This document shows, piece after piece, positions 9,293 to 19,202 of a DNA stretch of 64,000 nt; the stretch's first letter is position 1, and every line of letters starts with the position of its first letter. This DNA comes from Streptomyces sp. NBC_01803 (GTDB lineage Bacteria; Actinomycetota; Actinomycetes; Streptomycetales; Streptomycetaceae): assembly GCF_035917415.1 (NCBI RefSeq), contig NZ_CP109073.1, positions 2,936,501 to 3,000,500 of the forward strand, given 5' to 3'. The position numbers and the translations under genes are program-made. Under the pieces are notes generated by a model. That model was not told where the DNA came from, searched no databases, and worked only from the letters and a program-made list of their open reading frames with translations.

Positions 9293-9327
9293 TTGACAGA
9301 AGGCTGTCCTAACGACAGGATGCTGTC
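9293..9327 (+). promoter_or_regulatory. Promoter overlapping a doubled ACAG-N4-CTGT motif
   Basis: TTGACA (9293-9298), a 17-bp spacer and CAGGAT (9316-9321) give a good sigma-70/HrdB-like promoter for the DJ-1 gene. Two ACAG-N4-CTGT palindromes (9296-9307 and 9315-9326), 19 bp apart, overlap both boxes, with CTGTC-CTAAC-GACAG between them. This looks like an operator read by the adjacent GntR or MarR protein. Confidence 0.55.
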
Positions 9328-9353
9328 ATCGTCATCGGCGCCGGGAGGCCACC

Positions 9354-9962
9354 GTGAGCACCACCCAGCAGACCACCGTCCATCTCGCCGTCTACGACAC
9401 GCTCGCCGACTGGGAGACCGGCCACGCCGTCGCCGAGCTGGCCAGGCGCGGGTACCGCGTGGTGACCGTGGGACCGAGCACCGAGCCGGTCACGACCATC
9501 GGCGGCGTGCGCTGGCTGCCGGACCGCGCGATCGACGAGCTGCGGCCCGAGGACAGCGCGCTGCTGATCCTGCCGGGCGCGGACCTGTGGATGGACGCGA
9601 CGGCGCTGGCGCCGTTCGCCCGCGCCGCACGCGATTTCGTGAACGCCGGGGTGCCGGTGGCCGCGATCTGCGGGGCGACGGTCGGGCTGGCGCGCGAGGG
9701 CCTGTTGGACGATCGCGCGCACACGGGCGCGGCGGCGCGGGTGTTGGCGCTCAGCGAGTACGCCGGCGGCGCGCGCTACCAGGAGGCCGACGCGGTCACC
9801 GACCGCGACGTCATCACGGCCGGGCCGACCGACCCGGAGGCGTTCGCCCGGGAGATCTTCGCGCGGCTCGGCGTCTTCGAGCCCGAGGTGCTGGACGCCT
9901 GGTTCCGGCTCTTCGCGCACTCGGACGCGGCGGCGTACGAGATCGTGGTGGCGGCCGGATGA
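9354..9962 (+). CDS. DJ-1/PfpI family protein
   Basis: The 202-residue product starts at GTG 9354 with GGGAGG upstream. It is a DJ-1/PfpI-fold (class I amidotransferase-like) protein. The nucleophile elbow is VAAICGATVGLAREGLLDD, with the conserved Cys in AICG. Earlier parts read LAVYDTLADWETGHAVAEL and LILPGADLW, matching the ThiJ/YdeA branch with its N-terminal YDxLADWE motif. Relatives are glyoxalases, chaperone-like proteins or putative amidases; the reaction is not predictable. The stop overlaps the next start (ATGA at 9959-9962), so translation is coupled with the MarR gene. Transcription probably comes from the promoter at 9293. Confidence 0.9.
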   Translation: MSTTQQTTVHLAVYDTLADWETGHAVAELARRGYRVVTVGPSTEPVTTIGGVRWLPDRAIDELRPEDSALLILPGADLWMDATALAPFARAARDFVNAGVPVAAICGATVGLAREGLLDDRAHTGAAARVLALSEYAGGARYQEADAVTDRDVITAGPTDPEAFAREIFARLGVFEPEVLDAWFRLFAHSDAAAYEIVVAAG

Positions 9963-10456
9963 GCGACGACACGGCCGCGCGCCAGGACCTGCTGTCCGGG
10001 ACCGCGCTCGCCGTCTTCCGGCTCAACGGGCAGTTCCTGTCCGTGGCCGAGCGGCTGGCGCGGCCCGCCGGGCTGACGGCCGCGTGGTGGCAGGTGCTGG
10101 GCGCGGTGCTGCCCGAGCCGCTGCCGGTCGCGGGCATCGCGCGGGTCATGGGCATCACCCGGCAGAGCGTGCAGCGCGTCGCGGACCTGCTGGTGGAGCG
10201 CGGTCTGGCGGCGTACGAGCCCAACCCGGCCCACCGCCGGGCCAAGCTGCTCACCCCGACCGCCGAGGGCCGCGCGGCGATCGGGCGGATCGGGCCGGGA
10301 CACGCGGAGTTCGCCACCCGGCTGGCGCGAGCGCTGGGCGGGGAGCGGGAGTTCGCCGAGACGCTGGGCGCGCTGACCCGGCTGTCCGAGGCGCTGGACC
10401 GGCTCGACGGTGAGCGGAGCGCGGGGGGCGCGGGCACGGGGGTGGACGGCGCCTGA
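9959..10456 (+). CDS. MarR-family transcriptional regulator
   Basis: The 165-residue product has the MarR winged-helix core: AAWWQVLGAVLPEPLPVAGI, then ARVMGITRQSVQRVADLLVE, the wing RGLAAYEPNPAHRRAKLLTP and TAEGRAAIGRI. Dimerisation helices flank the core. It overlaps the DJ-1 gene by four bases, so the two form one unit. By analogy with other MarR pairs it may repress its own operon and respond to a phenolic or oxidant ligand; that role is inference. The extra C-terminal tail is low-complexity Gly/Ala. Confidence 0.9.
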   Translation: MSDDTAARQDLLSGTALAVFRLNGQFLSVAERLARPAGLTAAWWQVLGAVLPEPLPVAGIARVMGITRQSVQRVADLLVERGLAAYEPNPAHRRAKLLTPTAEGRAAIGRIGPGHAEFATRLARALGGEREFAETLGALTRLSEALDRLDGERSAGGAGTGVDGA

Positions 10457-10859
10457 CAGTCGGGCGCGCCGTCGCCTCCCGTTTCTCTCCCGCCCACCCG
10501 CCCTCGACGTCGGGCGCGTCTCGCGCCGTTCGCCGTCCCCGCCCACGGCCCCGCCCACGTCCCCGCCCACGTCCCCGGCCGCGGCCCCGGTCCACGGGTG
10601 GCGGGCGCTCCTCTGCCCGCCTCGCTCTACCGCAAGCCCCGGTGTGCCGACCATCACCGGAGAGGGCTGAGCGTGGCCGCGGCCCCGGCCGCGTTTCTCC
10701 TGGTCCGGCGGATCACCGTCGAGCGGCACGCGCGGATCGCCGCGGGCGACGGCGCCCGGGGCCACCGGGGAGAGCGCCGGGTGACCCGCATAGGCTGCCG
10801 AGGCGTTCACCTCTATCCTCGGTGAGGCAACCAACGACACATCGGGGGAGCTGCTCCAT
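10457..10859. other. Intergenic region with a 12-bp tandem repeat
   Basis: No convincing gene is seen in these 400 bases. Short open frames have poor protein character. Three copies of CCCCGCCCACGt/g lie at 10537-10572. The 3' part should hold the promoter of the following kinase; GGGGGAG at 10844-10850 is its ribosome site. Confidence 0.5.
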
Positions 10860-12860
10860 ATGGACCGGCTGATGCCAAACGACCCGCACCGGATCGGACA
10901 GTACCGGCTGCTCGCCAGGCTCGGGGAAGGGGGAATGGGACAGGTCTTCCTGGCCCGCTCCGAGCGCGGTCGCACCGTGGCGGTGAAGACGATCAGGTCC
11001 GAGCTGGCCCAGGAACGGGACTTCCGGCGCCGTTTCGCGCTGGAGATCACCGCGGCGCGCCAGGTCGGGGGCCGGTGGACCGCGCCCGTTCTCGACGCCG
11101 ACACCGAGGCCGCCACGCCCTGGGTCGCCACCGGGTACATCGCCGGCCCCTCGCTGCACGAGGTGGTCGGCCGCGACTTCGGCCCGCTGCCCGAGCGCAG
11201 CGTGCGCCTGCTGGCCAACGGCCTGGCCCACGCCCTGAGCGACATCCACGGCGCCGGCCTCGTGCACCGGGACCTGAAGCCGTCCAACGTGCTGGTCACC
11301 ATCGACGGACCGCGCGTCATCGACTTCGGCATCGCGCGTGCCCTGGAGCAGACCGGCGAGGCGCTGACCCGGACCGGCGCCACGGTCGGCTCGCCCGGCT
11401 TCATGTCCCCCGAGCAGGTGCGCGGCCAGCGACTGACCCCCGCCAGCGACGTGTTCTGCCTCGGCTCGCTGCTCGCCTACACCGCCACCGGCCGCACCCC
11501 GTTCGGCACGCTCGACTCGGGCGTCCACATCCTCATGTTCCGCATCGCCGAGGAGACGCCGGACCTCACGGACATCCCGGAGGGCCTGCGCCAGCTCATA
11601 GCCGACTGCCTCGCCAAGGAGCCGGAGCGCCGCCCCTCGGTGGAGGAGCTGCTGAGCGCCACCACGCACGACGGCTCGCGCGAGCCCTGGCTGCCCGGCG
11701 AGCTCATCGCCCAGCTCGGGCGGCACGCCGTCGAGTTGCTCGACTCGGAGAACCCCGAGAGCCGCACCGACACCCCGGCCGTCAAGGCGCCCCCGCCCCA
11801 GGCGACCGCCACCCAGCTCCCGCCGACCGCGTCGACCCCGCTCCCGCGGCCGGCGCCATCGCCCCCCGGGCCGGCCTCGTGGCCCTCGCCGCACGCCACG
11901 CGGCAGCCGAGGCCCACGCCCGTACCCTCGCCGTACTCGCAGCCGAACGGCTCGTACCAGCCGCCGGCCCCCTCGATGCCGAACTCCCTCGGCGGTTACG
12001 GCCCCTCGCCCTACCCGTCGGGTCCACTCCCGCCGCAGCGACGCTCGCGCCGGGCACCGGCCGTGCTCGGGGCGGTCGCCCTGCTGGTGGTGATGGCGGT
12101 CCTCGGTGTGATCGTCGCCCAGCAGCTGAGCGGCGGCTCGGACGACCCCACCATCGACGAGGCGTATCTCGGCGCCTGGCAGGGCGAGTACACCAACGAG
12201 AACGACGAGGTGAAGGAGCTGCGCTTCGAGATCCACCAGGGCGACGAGGGCGACGTCATCGGCACCGCCCTGACCCTCACCGAGACCACGCTGTGCGCCT
12301 ACCGCATGGTGCTGGGATCGTTCGGCGGCGAGCTGGCGTTCACCGAGCAGGCCGACTGGGCGGTCCCGGAGGAGCAGGCCGACGAGTCCTGCCGCGACAA
12401 CGACACGGTCCAGACGCTGCGCCTGTCCGAGGATGGCGAGGAGATGGAGTGGCGGTACAGCTCCCAGAGCACGACGCTCGCCTCGGCCGAGCGCAGCGAC
12501 GCGACCGACGTGCCGGAGACGCTGGTCGGCCAGTGGCGCGACGAGGGCACGAACGACGATGACGAGGAGATCGAGGACCTCATCACCATCAGCCAGGGCT
12601 CGATCGGCGACTCCGTCCTGCGCTACGAGAGATCCGTGGACGGCGAGCCCACCTGCGTCTGGGAGAATCGCCTCGTCAAGGTCGAGGGTCGGGAGATCAC
12701 CCTCGGTCCCGATGTCGTCGTCGAGAACCCGGGGGATGAGCCATGCCGCGCCTACGCGAGCTTCCGGCTGTGGAGCGAGGAGGGCGACGATGACACGATC
12801 CGCTTGCTGTGGCTCGATGACCTGGAAGCCGATCCGGCCGAGGTCGATCGCAACGACTAG
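10860..12860 (+). CDS. Transmembrane Ser/Thr protein kinase (first of pair)
   Basis: The product has 666 residues. The PknB-like kinase domain spans residues 14-280: glycine loop LGEGGMGQVFLARS, Lys43 (VAVKT), catalytic VHRDLKPSNVL (Asp138), DFG at 155-157 and SPGFMSPEQ. A Pro-rich linker (about 300-390) leads to one membrane helix at about 399-422 (VLGAVALLVVMAVLGVIVAQ). The external domain of about 240 residues contains two similar beta-rich repeats (YLGAWQGEYTNENDE and LVGQWRDEGTNDDDEE), perhaps a ligand sensor. No PASTA repeats are present. ATG 10860 is used; an ATG four codons later is possible. Its architecture matches the next gene, so the pair arose by duplication. Confidence 0.95.
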   Translation: MDRLMPNDPHRIGQYRLLARLGEGGMGQVFLARSERGRTVAVKTIRSELAQERDFRRRFALEITAARQVGGRWTAPVLDADTEAATPWVATGYIAGPSLHEVVGRDFGPLPERSVRLLANGLAHALSDIHGAGLVHRDLKPSNVLVTIDGPRVIDFGIARALEQTGEALTRTGATVGSPGFMSPEQVRGQRLTPASDVFCLGSLLAYTATGRTPFGTLDSGVHILMFRIAEETPDLTDIPEGLRQLIADCLAKEPERRPSVEELLSATTHDGSREPWLPGELIAQLGRHAVELLDSENPESRTDTPAVKAPPPQATATQLPPTASTPLPRPAPSPPGPASWPSPHATRQPRPTPVPSPYSQPNGSYQPPAPSMPNSLGGYGPSPYPSGPLPPQRRSRRAPAVLGAVALLVVMAVLGVIVAQQLSGGSDDPTIDEAYLGAWQGEYTNENDEVKELRFEIHQGDEGDVIGTALTLTETTLCAYRMVLGSFGGELAFTEQADWAVPEEQADESCRDNDTVQTLRLSEDGEEMEWRYSSQSTTLASAERSDATDVPETLVGQWRDEGTNDDDEEIEDLITISQGSIGDSVLRYERSVDGEPTCVWENRLVKVEGREITLGPDVVVENPGDEPCRAYASFRLWSEEGDDDTIRLLWLDDLEADPAEVDRND

Positions 12861-12912
12861 GTAAGCCCCCGGTCACAAAACAGCACGGGCCCCAACCTCA
12901 CGACGAGACCGG

Positions 12913-12964
12913 GAACCGATTACGGTTCGGCCTCTGTCCCCCTCATTGTGTACGGGCGCCCGTA
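12913..12964. promoter_or_regulatory. Two palindromes upstream of the second kinase
   Basis: GAACCG-atta-CGGTTC (12913-12928) and the perfect palindrome TACGGGCGCCCGTA (12951-12964) lie in the 144-bp gap before the second kinase. They look like protein-binding sites near its promoter. No matching pair was seen upstream of the first kinase. Confidence 0.4.
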
Positions 12965-13004
12965 TTCTCATGGGGCTTACCGGAGCGAAGAGGAGTAAGA
13001 CAGC

Positions 13005-15281
13005 ATGAAACCGCTCGGGCCGACAGATCCTCAACGCGTGGGCCAGTACAGGCTGCTGGGGAAATTGGGCGCCGGCGGAATGGGCAGTGTGTATCTCGCC
13101 CGCTCCGACCGCGGGCGCACAGTGGCCGTCAAACTGGTCCAACCAGAGCTCGCGGCGCAGCCCGAGTTCCGTCGGCGCTTCCAGCAGGAGGTCGAGGCCG
13201 CCCGCGCGGTCGGCGGCGACTGGACCGCCCCCGTTCTCGGGTGTGACACCGAGGCCGAGACACCCTGGGTGGCGACCGGCTATGTGGCGGGTCCCTCGCT
13301 GCACGAGGTCATCGCCCAGACGTACGGCCGCCTTCCGGAGCGCACGCTGAGCATCCTGGCGAACGGCCTGGTCCGGGCGTTGCAGGACATTCACGCGGCC
13401 GGTCTGGTGCACCGGGACCTGAAGCCATCCAATGTGATGATCACCATCGATGGGCCGCGCGTCATCGACTTCGGCATCGCCCGCGCCCTGGAGGGCAACG
13501 GCGATGGCCTGACGAGGACCGGCGCGGCCGTGGGCTCGCCCGGATTCATGTCGCCCGAGCAGTGCCGCGGCGAGGTCCTGACGGCCGCCAGCGACATCTT
13601 CTGCCTCGGCTCGGTGCTGACCTTCGCGGCCACCGGCCGGACGCCGTTCGGGGACGCCAACACGGCGATGACCGCCCTGATGCTGCGGATCGTGCAGGGC
13701 CAGCAGGACCTGACCGAAGTGCCGGACGGCATCCGCCCGCTGATCGAGCGCTGCCTGTCCCAGCACCCGGCGGACCGCCCCAGCCTGGACGAGCTGCTGG
13801 CGGCGACGCGGGCCGCCGACGACGAGGACGAGCCGTGGCTGCCCGGCGCGCTGGTGGCGAAGCTGGGCCGGCACGCCGTCGAGCTGCTCGACTCCGAGGA
13901 CCCGCTCCAGGCGCCGCCGATCCCGATGACCAAGCCGCACCCGGCCATGCCGCACATGCCGCCGACGCCGCTGCCCCCGACCTCCATACCCACTCCTCCG
14001 CCGCCGCAGGCCGGGGTGCCGATGGCGCCGCCGACGCCGACGCAGTTCAGCGTGCCGGGCACCCCGCCGCCGAGCCCGCAGCCGAACGCGGGCGTGGACG
14101 CGATGGCGACGATGACCTCCGCCGCTCCCCCGCCCGGCTACGGCACACCGCCGCCGCCCGGCGCGGGTGGCTACGGCACCCCCCCGCCCCCCGGAGCGGG
14201 CGGCTACGGATATCCGCAGCAGGCGCCCGGCACTCCGGGGTACGGCTACCCGCAGGTCGGGTCGCCGGAGGTGTCCGGGCCCTACGGGCCGGGCTACCCG
14301 GGTGGCCCTGGCGGCCCCGGTGGTCCCGGCGGCCCGGGCGGTCCCCCCAAGAAGAAGAACCTGGCCCTGATCATCGTCGCCGCGGTCGCGGTCTTCGCGA
14401 TCGCCGCGGGCGCCGCCGTCTTCGCCTTCGGCGGCGACTCGGACGACGAGGCGGGGGACGACGGCACCGAGACGGGCCAGCCCACCGACGACCGCACCGG
14501 CGAACCGACGGACGAGCCGACCGACAGCCCGACGGACGAGCCCACGGACGAGCCGACCGATCAGCCCACCGACCAGCCGACCGGTGACCCGCAGATCGAC
14601 CCGAGCGCCACGGTCGGCAGCGAGTACATCGGCGCCTGGGAGGGCCCGGTCCTGAACGAGGACGGCAACGAGGTCGGCTTCTTCCAGCGCATCGAGCTCG
14701 ACAGCGGATACGGCGGCGACACGGTGGCCACCCAGTGGACCGTGCTCGACAACGTCCTGTGCGAGGAGCAGGCGCAGCTCGTCTCCTCCAACGGCGGCCT
14801 GACCATCAACGGCACCGGCATCACCGCCACCTCGCCCGACGGCGCGACGTGCAACCCGTACACCGCCCAGACGCTGGAGATGAACGGCGGCACGCTGGTG
14901 TGGACCTCCGGCCAGTGGCACGCGGAGCTGGCGCCGGCCGGAATGCAGAGCGACTCGGACGGCATGCCGTACGACATCCACAGCCAGACGTACACCGGCT
15001 CGGGCTTCTCGATCGAGACCGAGACCACCAGCTACGCCGGTTCGCTCGCCCTGACCTGGTCCGACGGCTCCTGCACCTGGGAGTCCGTGATGATCTCGGG
15101 CGGCCTGGATGCCGCGTCCATCCTCGTCGGCCCCGGCCGCGTGACGTCGGGGAGCTGCGACCCGCTGCCCTCCTACCTCCTGGAGTGGGAGCCGGCCGAC
15201 GACAAGGCCGAGGTCATCACCTTCACGCCGTACGCCACGGACGGCGGTGACTCCTTCACGGTGAACCGCGAGGCCTACTGA
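13005..15281 (+). CDS. Transmembrane Ser/Thr protein kinase (second of pair)
   Basis: The product has 758 residues. Kinase domain residues 14-280 parallel the first kinase: LGAGGMGSVYLARS, Lys43, VHRDLKPSNVM, IDFGIA, SPGFMSPEQ. The cytosolic linker (about 300-445) is Pro/Gly/Tyr-rich, with repeats such as YGTPPPPGAGG and GGPGGPGGPGG. One membrane helix follows at about 450-472 (LALIIVAAVAVFAIAAGAAV). Outside lies a Thr/Asp/Pro spacer of EPTD-like repeats (490-525), then a beta-rich domain starting YIGAWEGPVLNEDGNEVGFF, homologous in layout to the first kinase. The spacer suggests a wall-spanning stalk holding a sensor. The gene ends before a strong terminator. Confidence 0.95.
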   Translation: MKPLGPTDPQRVGQYRLLGKLGAGGMGSVYLARSDRGRTVAVKLVQPELAAQPEFRRRFQQEVEAARAVGGDWTAPVLGCDTEAETPWVATGYVAGPSLHEVIAQTYGRLPERTLSILANGLVRALQDIHAAGLVHRDLKPSNVMITIDGPRVIDFGIARALEGNGDGLTRTGAAVGSPGFMSPEQCRGEVLTAASDIFCLGSVLTFAATGRTPFGDANTAMTALMLRIVQGQQDLTEVPDGIRPLIERCLSQHPADRPSLDELLAATRAADDEDEPWLPGALVAKLGRHAVELLDSEDPLQAPPIPMTKPHPAMPHMPPTPLPPTSIPTPPPPQAGVPMAPPTPTQFSVPGTPPPSPQPNAGVDAMATMTSAAPPPGYGTPPPPGAGGYGTPPPPGAGGYGYPQQAPGTPGYGYPQVGSPEVSGPYGPGYPGGPGGPGGPGGPGGPPKKKNLALIIVAAVAVFAIAAGAAVFAFGGDSDDEAGDDGTETGQPTDDRTGEPTDEPTDSPTDEPTDEPTDQPTDQPTGDPQIDPSATVGSEYIGAWEGPVLNEDGNEVGFFQRIELDSGYGGDTVATQWTVLDNVLCEEQAQLVSSNGGLTINGTGITATSPDGATCNPYTAQTLEMNGGTLVWTSGQWHAELAPAGMQSDSDGMPYDIHSQTYTGSGFSIETETTSYAGSLALTWSDGSCTWESVMISGGLDAASILVGPGRVTSGSCDPLPSYLLEWEPADDKAEVITFTPYATDGGDSFTVNREAY

Positions 15282-15296
15282 CCGAGGGAACACGGA

Positions 15297-15324
15297 GGGC
15301 GGGCCCGGTACCTCGGGCCCGCCC
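15297..15324. terminator. Bidirectional terminator hairpin
   Basis: GGGCGGGCCCG, loop gtacct, CGGGCCCGCCC: a perfect 11-bp stem between the kinase end (15281) and the convergent purA end (15365). It is followed by TTCCCC. Confidence 0.8.
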
Positions 15325-15364
15325 TTCCCCGTTCCGTACGCGCGCGCTCGCTCGCGGGGCGCCG

Positions 15365-16747
<1,383 letters not shown>

Positions 16748-16781
16748 TTACGGGAGACGCAGCCGGGAGGCGAACAATCAG

Positions 16782-17534
16782 GTGCTCATCGTCATCGACC
16801 CGACGGCTCGGCAGACGGACGGGGAATCGGTGCGGATCGCCAGAGATGTCCTGTGCGCGGGGTCGGCCGCGGGTGACGTCAAGGTGTGCGTGCTGGACCA
16901 ACCACAGGCGATGAAGCGGGTGTTGGCCCGCAAGGGCGGCCGTCGGGTGGTGATCGTCGGGGACGACGGGGCGCTGCTGCGCGCGGTGGGGCTGCTGCTC
17001 CGCAGCGGTGAGTTGGGCACCAGCCCGCTGGGCCTGGTGCCGGTCGGCCCGGGACCGACACTGGTGGTGGCGCGGGCGCTGGGGGTACCGACCGACGCGG
17101 TGATGGCCTCCCGCGCGATCCTCGGCGGCGCGGTCCGGCGGGTGGACGTGCTGACGGACGACGCGGGCGGCGTGGTGCTGGGGGCGCTCGGCATCCCCGC
17201 GCCGCGCGCCCGCGTCTCGGGGCCGACGGCGCTGTGGTGGCGGACCGTGCACCGGCCCCGGCAGCGGCTGCGGGTGGAGGCGGACGGGCGGGTGCTGGCG
17301 GACGGCGACCGGCCGGTGGCGGGGATCTCGGTGCGGGCGACCGACGGACTGGCCGAGGTGGTGGTCAGCGCCGGGCCGACCGGGCAGGGCGACGTGCGGG
17401 CGCGGGCGCTGTCGGTGACGGTCTCGGGGCCCGCGTTCAGCTACCGGGCGGACGCGGTGGACTCGGGACCGACGCGGGCGCGGACCTGGACCGTGCGGCC
17501 GGGCGCGCTGCGGCTGACGGTGCCAGTGCGCTGA
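16782..17534 (+). CDS. Diacylglycerol-kinase catalytic-domain-like protein
   Basis: The 250-residue product starts at GTG 16782 (LIVIDPTARQTDGESV). The segment VVIVGDDGALLRAVGLLLR followed by LGLVPVGPGPTLVVARALGV matches the nucleotide-binding glycine-rich region of DAGK/sphingosine-kinase folds (GGDGT... and P.GTxND..AR), although in degenerate form: the classic GGDGT is GDDGA here. The C-terminal beta-sheet half (RLRVEADGRVLADGD) also fits. It is divergent from purA, 133 bp apart. Lipid kinase activity is doubtful given the substitutions. The call is by fold and motif memory. Confidence 0.6.
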   Translation: MLIVIDPTARQTDGESVRIARDVLCAGSAAGDVKVCVLDQPQAMKRVLARKGGRRVVIVGDDGALLRAVGLLLRSGELGTSPLGLVPVGPGPTLVVARALGVPTDAVMASRAILGGAVRRVDVLTDDAGGVVLGALGIPAPRARVSGPTALWWRTVHRPRQRLRVEADGRVLADGDRPVAGISVRATDGLAEVVVSAGPTGQGDVRARALSVTVSGPAFSYRADAVDSGPTRARTWTVRPGALRLTVPVR

Positions 17535-17581
17535 TCGGTCCCGGTGATCAGGCCGGTCCTCGGCCGTCAGGTCGCGGTGGG

Positions 17582-18083
17582 GCCTCCGCCGACGACGGCG
17601 CGGTGAGCGCGCCAGCGCTCCAGGACGCCCTGGAGCTCGGTCAGCGGAGACAGCGTGAACTCCTCGGTCTCCGCCATCCGCCAGCCGGCCGCGCGGGCCG
17701 AGCCGCCGCTCGCCACCGGAGCTCTCCCGCGTCCGGTGGCTCAGCGCCATCCGGTAATCGCGCTGACCGGCGGCACGCTCATCATGCTGGCCGCCGGACT
17801 CCGCTTCGGGCTTACCGGCGCCGCCTCCGCCGACGACGGCGCGGTGAGCGCGCCAGCGCTCCAGGACACCCTGGAGCTCGGTCAGCGGAGACAGCGTGAA
17901 CTCCTCGGTCTCCGCCATCCGCCAGCCGGCCGCGCGGGCCGAGCCGCCGCTCGCCACCGGAGCTCTCCCGCGTCCGGTGGCTCGGCGCCATCCGGTGATC
18001 GCGCTGACCGGCGGCACGCTCATCATGCTGGCCGCCGGACACGGCTTCGGGCTTACCGGCGCCGCCTCCGCCGACGACGGCGC
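17582..18083. repeat. 241-bp tandem duplication (2.1 copies)
   Basis: Copy 1 is 17582-17822 and copy 2 is 17823-18063. The first 20 bases of a third copy follow at 18064, where copy 3 breaks into unique sequence. The copies differ by a few substitutions only (for example GACGCC/GACACC and CTCAGCGCC/CTCGGCGCC). The unit holds the start and signal-peptide region of the following broken gene. Because 241 is not a multiple of three, the duplication shifts frame. Confidence 0.9.
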
Positions 18084-18534
18084 CCCGGTGTCGAAGCCGG
18101 CCGGCGCCTCGCTCGCCCACGCGCCCGCGCTGTGGGTCACGGCCGGGGTCGCGGGCGGCGATCTCCGGCTGGTTCCCGCGCGCGGCGGCGGCCCGGGGCG
18201 TTCCGGCGTACTCGTTCGTCGTGGTCTCCCTGGGCGAGCTGACCGACATGCCGGAGGCGCTCAGTGGCGTCTCCCTCATCGGCCATGTGCCGCAGGTGCC
18301 CGCCGCCGATCCGGAGTGGACGCCGCTGCTGGTGCTGACCGCGCCGGCCGCCGCGCCGATCGGGGCTCGGCCTGGCAGGCTTCCGGCGCCGCGACCTGGA
18401 GGCCACGCGCCGAGCCGAGCCGCGCGCGGGCAGCGGCCCGGCCGCCCGCCTTTCCGCGGGCGGCCGAGCCGTTCCGCTGCCCCGATGGAGCAGCGAGCCA
18501 CCCGCTGGGACGCACTCCGGATGCGGTTCCCATG
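17896..18534 (+). pseudogene. Frameshifted secreted-protein gene
   Basis: A GTG at 17896 opens a frame with a good Sec signal peptide (HPVIALTGGTLIMLAAGHGF, then GLTGAASADDGAPV). After about 18180 the protein-like reading moves to another frame (VPAYSFVVVSLGELTDMPEA, SLIGHVPQVPAADPEWTPLL). After about 18360 it moves again (GLGLAGFRRRDLEATRRAEP), which looks like a membrane-anchor tail. At least two frameshifts break it. An earlier signal-peptide copy starting at 17655 comes from the tandem duplication. It precedes an intact anchored secreted protein and a sortase, so it was probably a surface protein of that locus. The family is not recognised. Confidence 0.5.
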
Positions 18535-18606
18535 ACCCACTGTTCGCATAGGTGACAACCCGTCACGCCACCTCGCGTGCGGCGAACGACCGGAGGTCAC
18601 CCGTCC

Positions 18607-19191
18607 ATGAAGTCCTTGCACCCCCGCGCCAGCCGGCTGACCGCAGCCGCTGCCACCGCCGTGCTCGCCCTTGGCATCGGCGCCCCCGTGGCCGTCGGCC
18701 TCGGCGACGGCGTCACTCTCGCCGACGACGGCGCCAATCCCGCCCAGAGCACCGCCACCTCCACCCCGACCGCCACCGCCCCGCTGACCATCTCGCCCAC
18801 CTCGGGCGGCGCCAACACCTCGGTCACCGTCAGATCCAGCTGCTCACCGAGCGGGCCGGCGACCTCGGACGCGTTCCAACAGAGCATCACCCTCCAGCAG
18901 AGCGGCAACCAGTGGGTCGGCACCGGGCGGATCAGGTCCAGCGGCCTCACGGTCGGCCGGACCTACACGGTCACCGTCCGGTGCACCGACGGCGTGACGC
19001 TGAGCACGTCGTTCACCTACACCGCGACACCCACCGGTGGCGCCTCGGCCGGCTTCGGCGGCGCGGTCGGCGGGGCGGGCGGCGGGAGCACGGCGGCGAC
19101 GGTGCTGGCCGTCGGCGGCGGGCTCGCGATCGCCGGAACGGTCGGCTACGCCTTCCTCAGCCGGCGCCGCCGCGTCGGCGGCCACTACTGA
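18607..19191 (+). CDS. Secreted, C-terminally anchored protein
   Basis: The 194-residue product starts at ATG 18607. It has a signal peptide (RLTAAAATAVLALGIGAPVA, cleavage probably near LADDGA), a Thr/Ser-rich region, and a beta-rich domain of about 90 residues (LTISPTSGGANTSVTVRSSC to TVTVRCTDGVTLSTSFTYTA). The two Cys residues of that domain could pair. A Gly-rich linker, a membrane helix (TVLAVGGGLAIAGTVGYAFL) and a basic tail SRRRRVGGHY follow. No LPXTG-type motif is visible, so it is probably a single-pass membrane-anchored surface protein. The sortase gene follows after 11 bp. Confidence 0.85.
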   Translation: MKSLHPRASRLTAAAATAVLALGIGAPVAVGLGDGVTLADDGANPAQSTATSTPTATAPLTISPTSGGANTSVTVRSSCSPSGPATSDAFQQSITLQQSGNQWVGTGRIRSSGLTVGRTYTVTVRCTDGVTLSTSFTYTATPTGGASAGFGGAVGGAGGGSTAATVLAVGGGLAIAGTVGYAFLSRRRRVGGHY

Positions 19192-19202
19192 GAGAGGCGG
19201 GC

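Noticed and set aside
10860-15281. Possible PASTA-type peptidoglycan sensor kinases
   Set aside because: The external domains show no PASTA repeat pattern; they begin with a Y-x-GAW motif instead.
17812-18621. Minus-strand frame with repeated GERRLGPRGRLADGGDRGVH
   Set aside because: The internal repetition is only the 241-bp duplication read in another frame. The short MAETEEFTLS start is mentioned as a curiosity, not annotated.
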